6,252 nucleotides of DNA from Candidatus Stahliibacteriota bacterium. Its GTDB lineage: Bacteria > Hydrothermota > Tepidihabitantia > B3-TA06. Positions 5,083-6,252 of this stretch are shown piece after piece. Both the position numbers and the translations under genes were made by a program. How positions within the stretch are numbered: position 1 is the first letter of the stretch; each line of letters opens with the position of its first letter. Below the pieces are notes generated by a model, which was given only the letters and a program-made list of their open reading frames with translations, was not told the DNA's origin and ran no database searches. Where the stretch lies: positions 1-6,252 of the forward strand of contig DAOVCF010000119.1 in NCBI GenBank assembly GCA_030670165.1. The letters run 5' to 3'.

Positions 5083-6174
5083 GTGCTCAAGACGCGCGCG
5101 TCTCTCGAAAGAATCAAACCGTATAAACCCGGCAGGCCGATAGGGGAGCTTATCAGGGAATACGGGGTCACCGGCGAGGTTATCAAGCTGACTTCGAACG
5201 AAAACCCGCTTGGCCCCTCTCCAAAGGCGCTCGCCGCCCTTTCACATACATTGACTGAAGTTCATTTATACCCTGATAACTCCTGTTACGAACTGATCAA
5301 CCGTCTCTCGGAGATACGCGAGACCCCGCCGGATTATATCACCGTTGGCAACGGCTCGGTGGAACTCCTCCTAAATTCCGCCCTCGCCTATATTGAACCT
5401 GACGATGAAGTGATCATGAGTGATGTGAGCTTCATCATGTACCCGATCGCCGCCCACGTGGCTGGAGCAGTCCCGGTGAAGATAGCTATAAAAGACGACA
5501 AACATGACCTTGAGGCCATCCTTGCCGCAATCACCGACCGCACCAAGATCATCTTCATAGACAACCCAAACAACCCGCTAGGCTCGGTGATCGGACGCAA
5601 GGCAATGGACGCCTTCATCGAACGCGTGCCTGACCATGTGCTCGTGGTCCTGGACGAGGCCTATTACGAGTATATTGGAAGCATGGATTACCCTCGGTCT
5701 CTCCACTACGTCCACGCGGGCCGAAACGTTCTGGTGCTGCGTACCTTCTCGAAGATATACGGGCTTGCCGGACTCCGGGTAGGCTACGGGTTCGCAAAGC
5801 CTGAGATCATCCAGGCAACCTCAAAGGTTCGCCTGCCCTTCTCGGTCAACCGTCCGGCTCAGATAGCGGCTTTGGCGGCGTTGGATGATGAGAAACACAT
5901 AGACGAAAGCCGGGCGCTCAACGAAACGGGCAAGATGTATCTGGCCAAGGAGCTTGAACGGCTTGGGCTCGAGTATATCCCGCCTTATGGAAACTTTGTC
6001 TTCGTGCGCTTCCCGTGCGAGGCCGCCCCGATACACAAAGCGCTTGAGCAACGAGGAATCATCGTGAGACCCGTGGGAGATAAGGATGCACTGCGCATAA
6101 CCATCGGAACACCAGAGCAGAACAAGCGCCTGATCGCATCCTTGGAGGAGATTCTAAAAGGCAAAGACCCGTAA
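5083..6174 (+). CDS. hisC: Histidinol-phosphate aminotransferase
   Basis: Cytoplasmic PLP enzyme (fold type I, class I/II aminotransferase) that converts imidazole-acetol phosphate and glutamate to histidinol phosphate and 2-oxoglutarate in histidine synthesis; relatives can also act on aromatic amino acids. Its 363 residues are the normal HisC length. Motifs: SNENPLG (38-44), LYPD with Y63, GNGSVE (89-94) for cofactor phosphate binding, NPNNPLG (161-167), DEAYYEY (191-197; D191 to the pyridine nitrogen, Y194 to the ring oxygen), TFSKIYGLAGLRVGY (221-235) with Schiff-base K224 and R232, and LRIT with R338 for the substrate carboxylate. GTG at 5083 is chosen because GGAGG (5073-5077) lies 5 nt upstream and a promoter sits just before it. 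The frame is open to an ATG at 4915, but that would add 56 non-homologous-looking residues running through both promoters. N-terminal VLKTRASLERIKPYKPGRPI fits the family start. No other his gene is in view, and no terminator is evident downstream. Confidence 0.95.
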   Translation: MLKTRASLERIKPYKPGRPIGELIREYGVTGEVIKLTSNENPLGPSPKALAALSHTLTEVHLYPDNSCYELINRLSEIRETPPDYITVGNGSVELLLNSALAYIEPDDEVIMSDVSFIMYPIAAHVAGAVPVKIAIKDDKHDLEAILAAITDRTKIIFIDNPNNPLGSVIGRKAMDAFIERVPDHVLVVLDEAYYEYIGSMDYPRSLHYVHAGRNVLVLRTFSKIYGLAGLRVGYGFAKPEIIQATSKVRLPFSVNRPAQIAALAALDDEKHIDESRALNETGKMYLAKELERLGLEYIPPYGNFVFVRFPCEAAPIHKALEQRGIIVRPVGDKDALRITIGTPEQNKRLIASLEEILKGKDP

Positions 6175-6188
6175 CACACCCGTAACAC
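6167..6188. repeat. Perfect 11-bp tandem repeat across the hisC stop codon
   Basis: ACCCGTAACAC occurs twice with no gap (6167-6177 and 6178-6188); a degenerate GTGACACACC follows at about 6192-6201. The first copy contains the TAA stop (6172-6174) of hisC. It probably arose by slippage. The remaining bases to 6252 show no gene, clear hairpin or promoter. Confidence 0.75.
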
Positions 6189-6252
6189 GCAGTGACACAC
6201 CATACGGATACTCCAGCAGCCTATGTGAAAATCCAAGATAGAAATTTACAGG

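Overview
This 6.25-kb window is bacterial and compactly organised. Two genes encode secreted proteins with an Ala-rich signal peptide and a C-terminal beta-sandwich tail of the type IX secretion (Por)/FlgD-like kind, ending in a short basic strand. That architecture is typical of the Fibrobacteres-Chlorobi-Bacteroidetes (FCB) side of the tree. The central motifs (Tyr-Pro-x-Gly-Ser, 'SYAW', 'DPDIG', 'GPYPDMAPGD') resemble large secreted families of uncultured lineages such as WOR-3/Stahlbacteria, TA06 and Cloacimonadota. The phylum call is an inference from protein style. No rRNA or other marker gene is present.

Layout. Positions 1-1248 (minus strand): a two-gene membrane operon, with an NfeD-like protein followed without any gap by an SPFH/band-7 (stomatin-like) protein that runs off the left edge. 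It has its own sigma70-like promoter near 1330-1358. Positions 1404-3169 (minus): secreted paralog A as a complete transcription unit of promoter, leader, gene and hairpin-plus-T7 terminator. Positions 3183-5012 (minus): secreted paralog B, organised the same way. Positions 5024-6174 (plus): hisC, histidinol-phosphate aminotransferase, transcribed divergently from paralog B; the two -35 boxes are only 11 bp apart. Positions 6175-6252: no gene seen, only the rest of a short tandem repeat.

How the parts relate. NfeD and SPFH proteins are a well-known membrane partner pair. A and B are a tandem duplication of a whole transcription unit: besides the proteins (73 of 100 identical residues in the C-terminal domain by hand count), their promoter/leader DNA matches at 52 of 54 positions and their terminator regions are related. 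HisC serves histidine biosynthesis and has no evident functional link to its neighbours.

The most interesting point is in the leaders of A and B. The extreme 5' end of each predicted mRNA carries CCUUUGUG(G), which can pair with the Shine-Dalgarno region of the same mRNA. In B this is a perfect 9-bp helix. In A it is a 9-pair helix with one internal mismatch, bridging an extra 8-bp hairpin that B lacks. This could be a shared translational control element. Promoters, terminators and RNA structures were all judged by eye, without computation.
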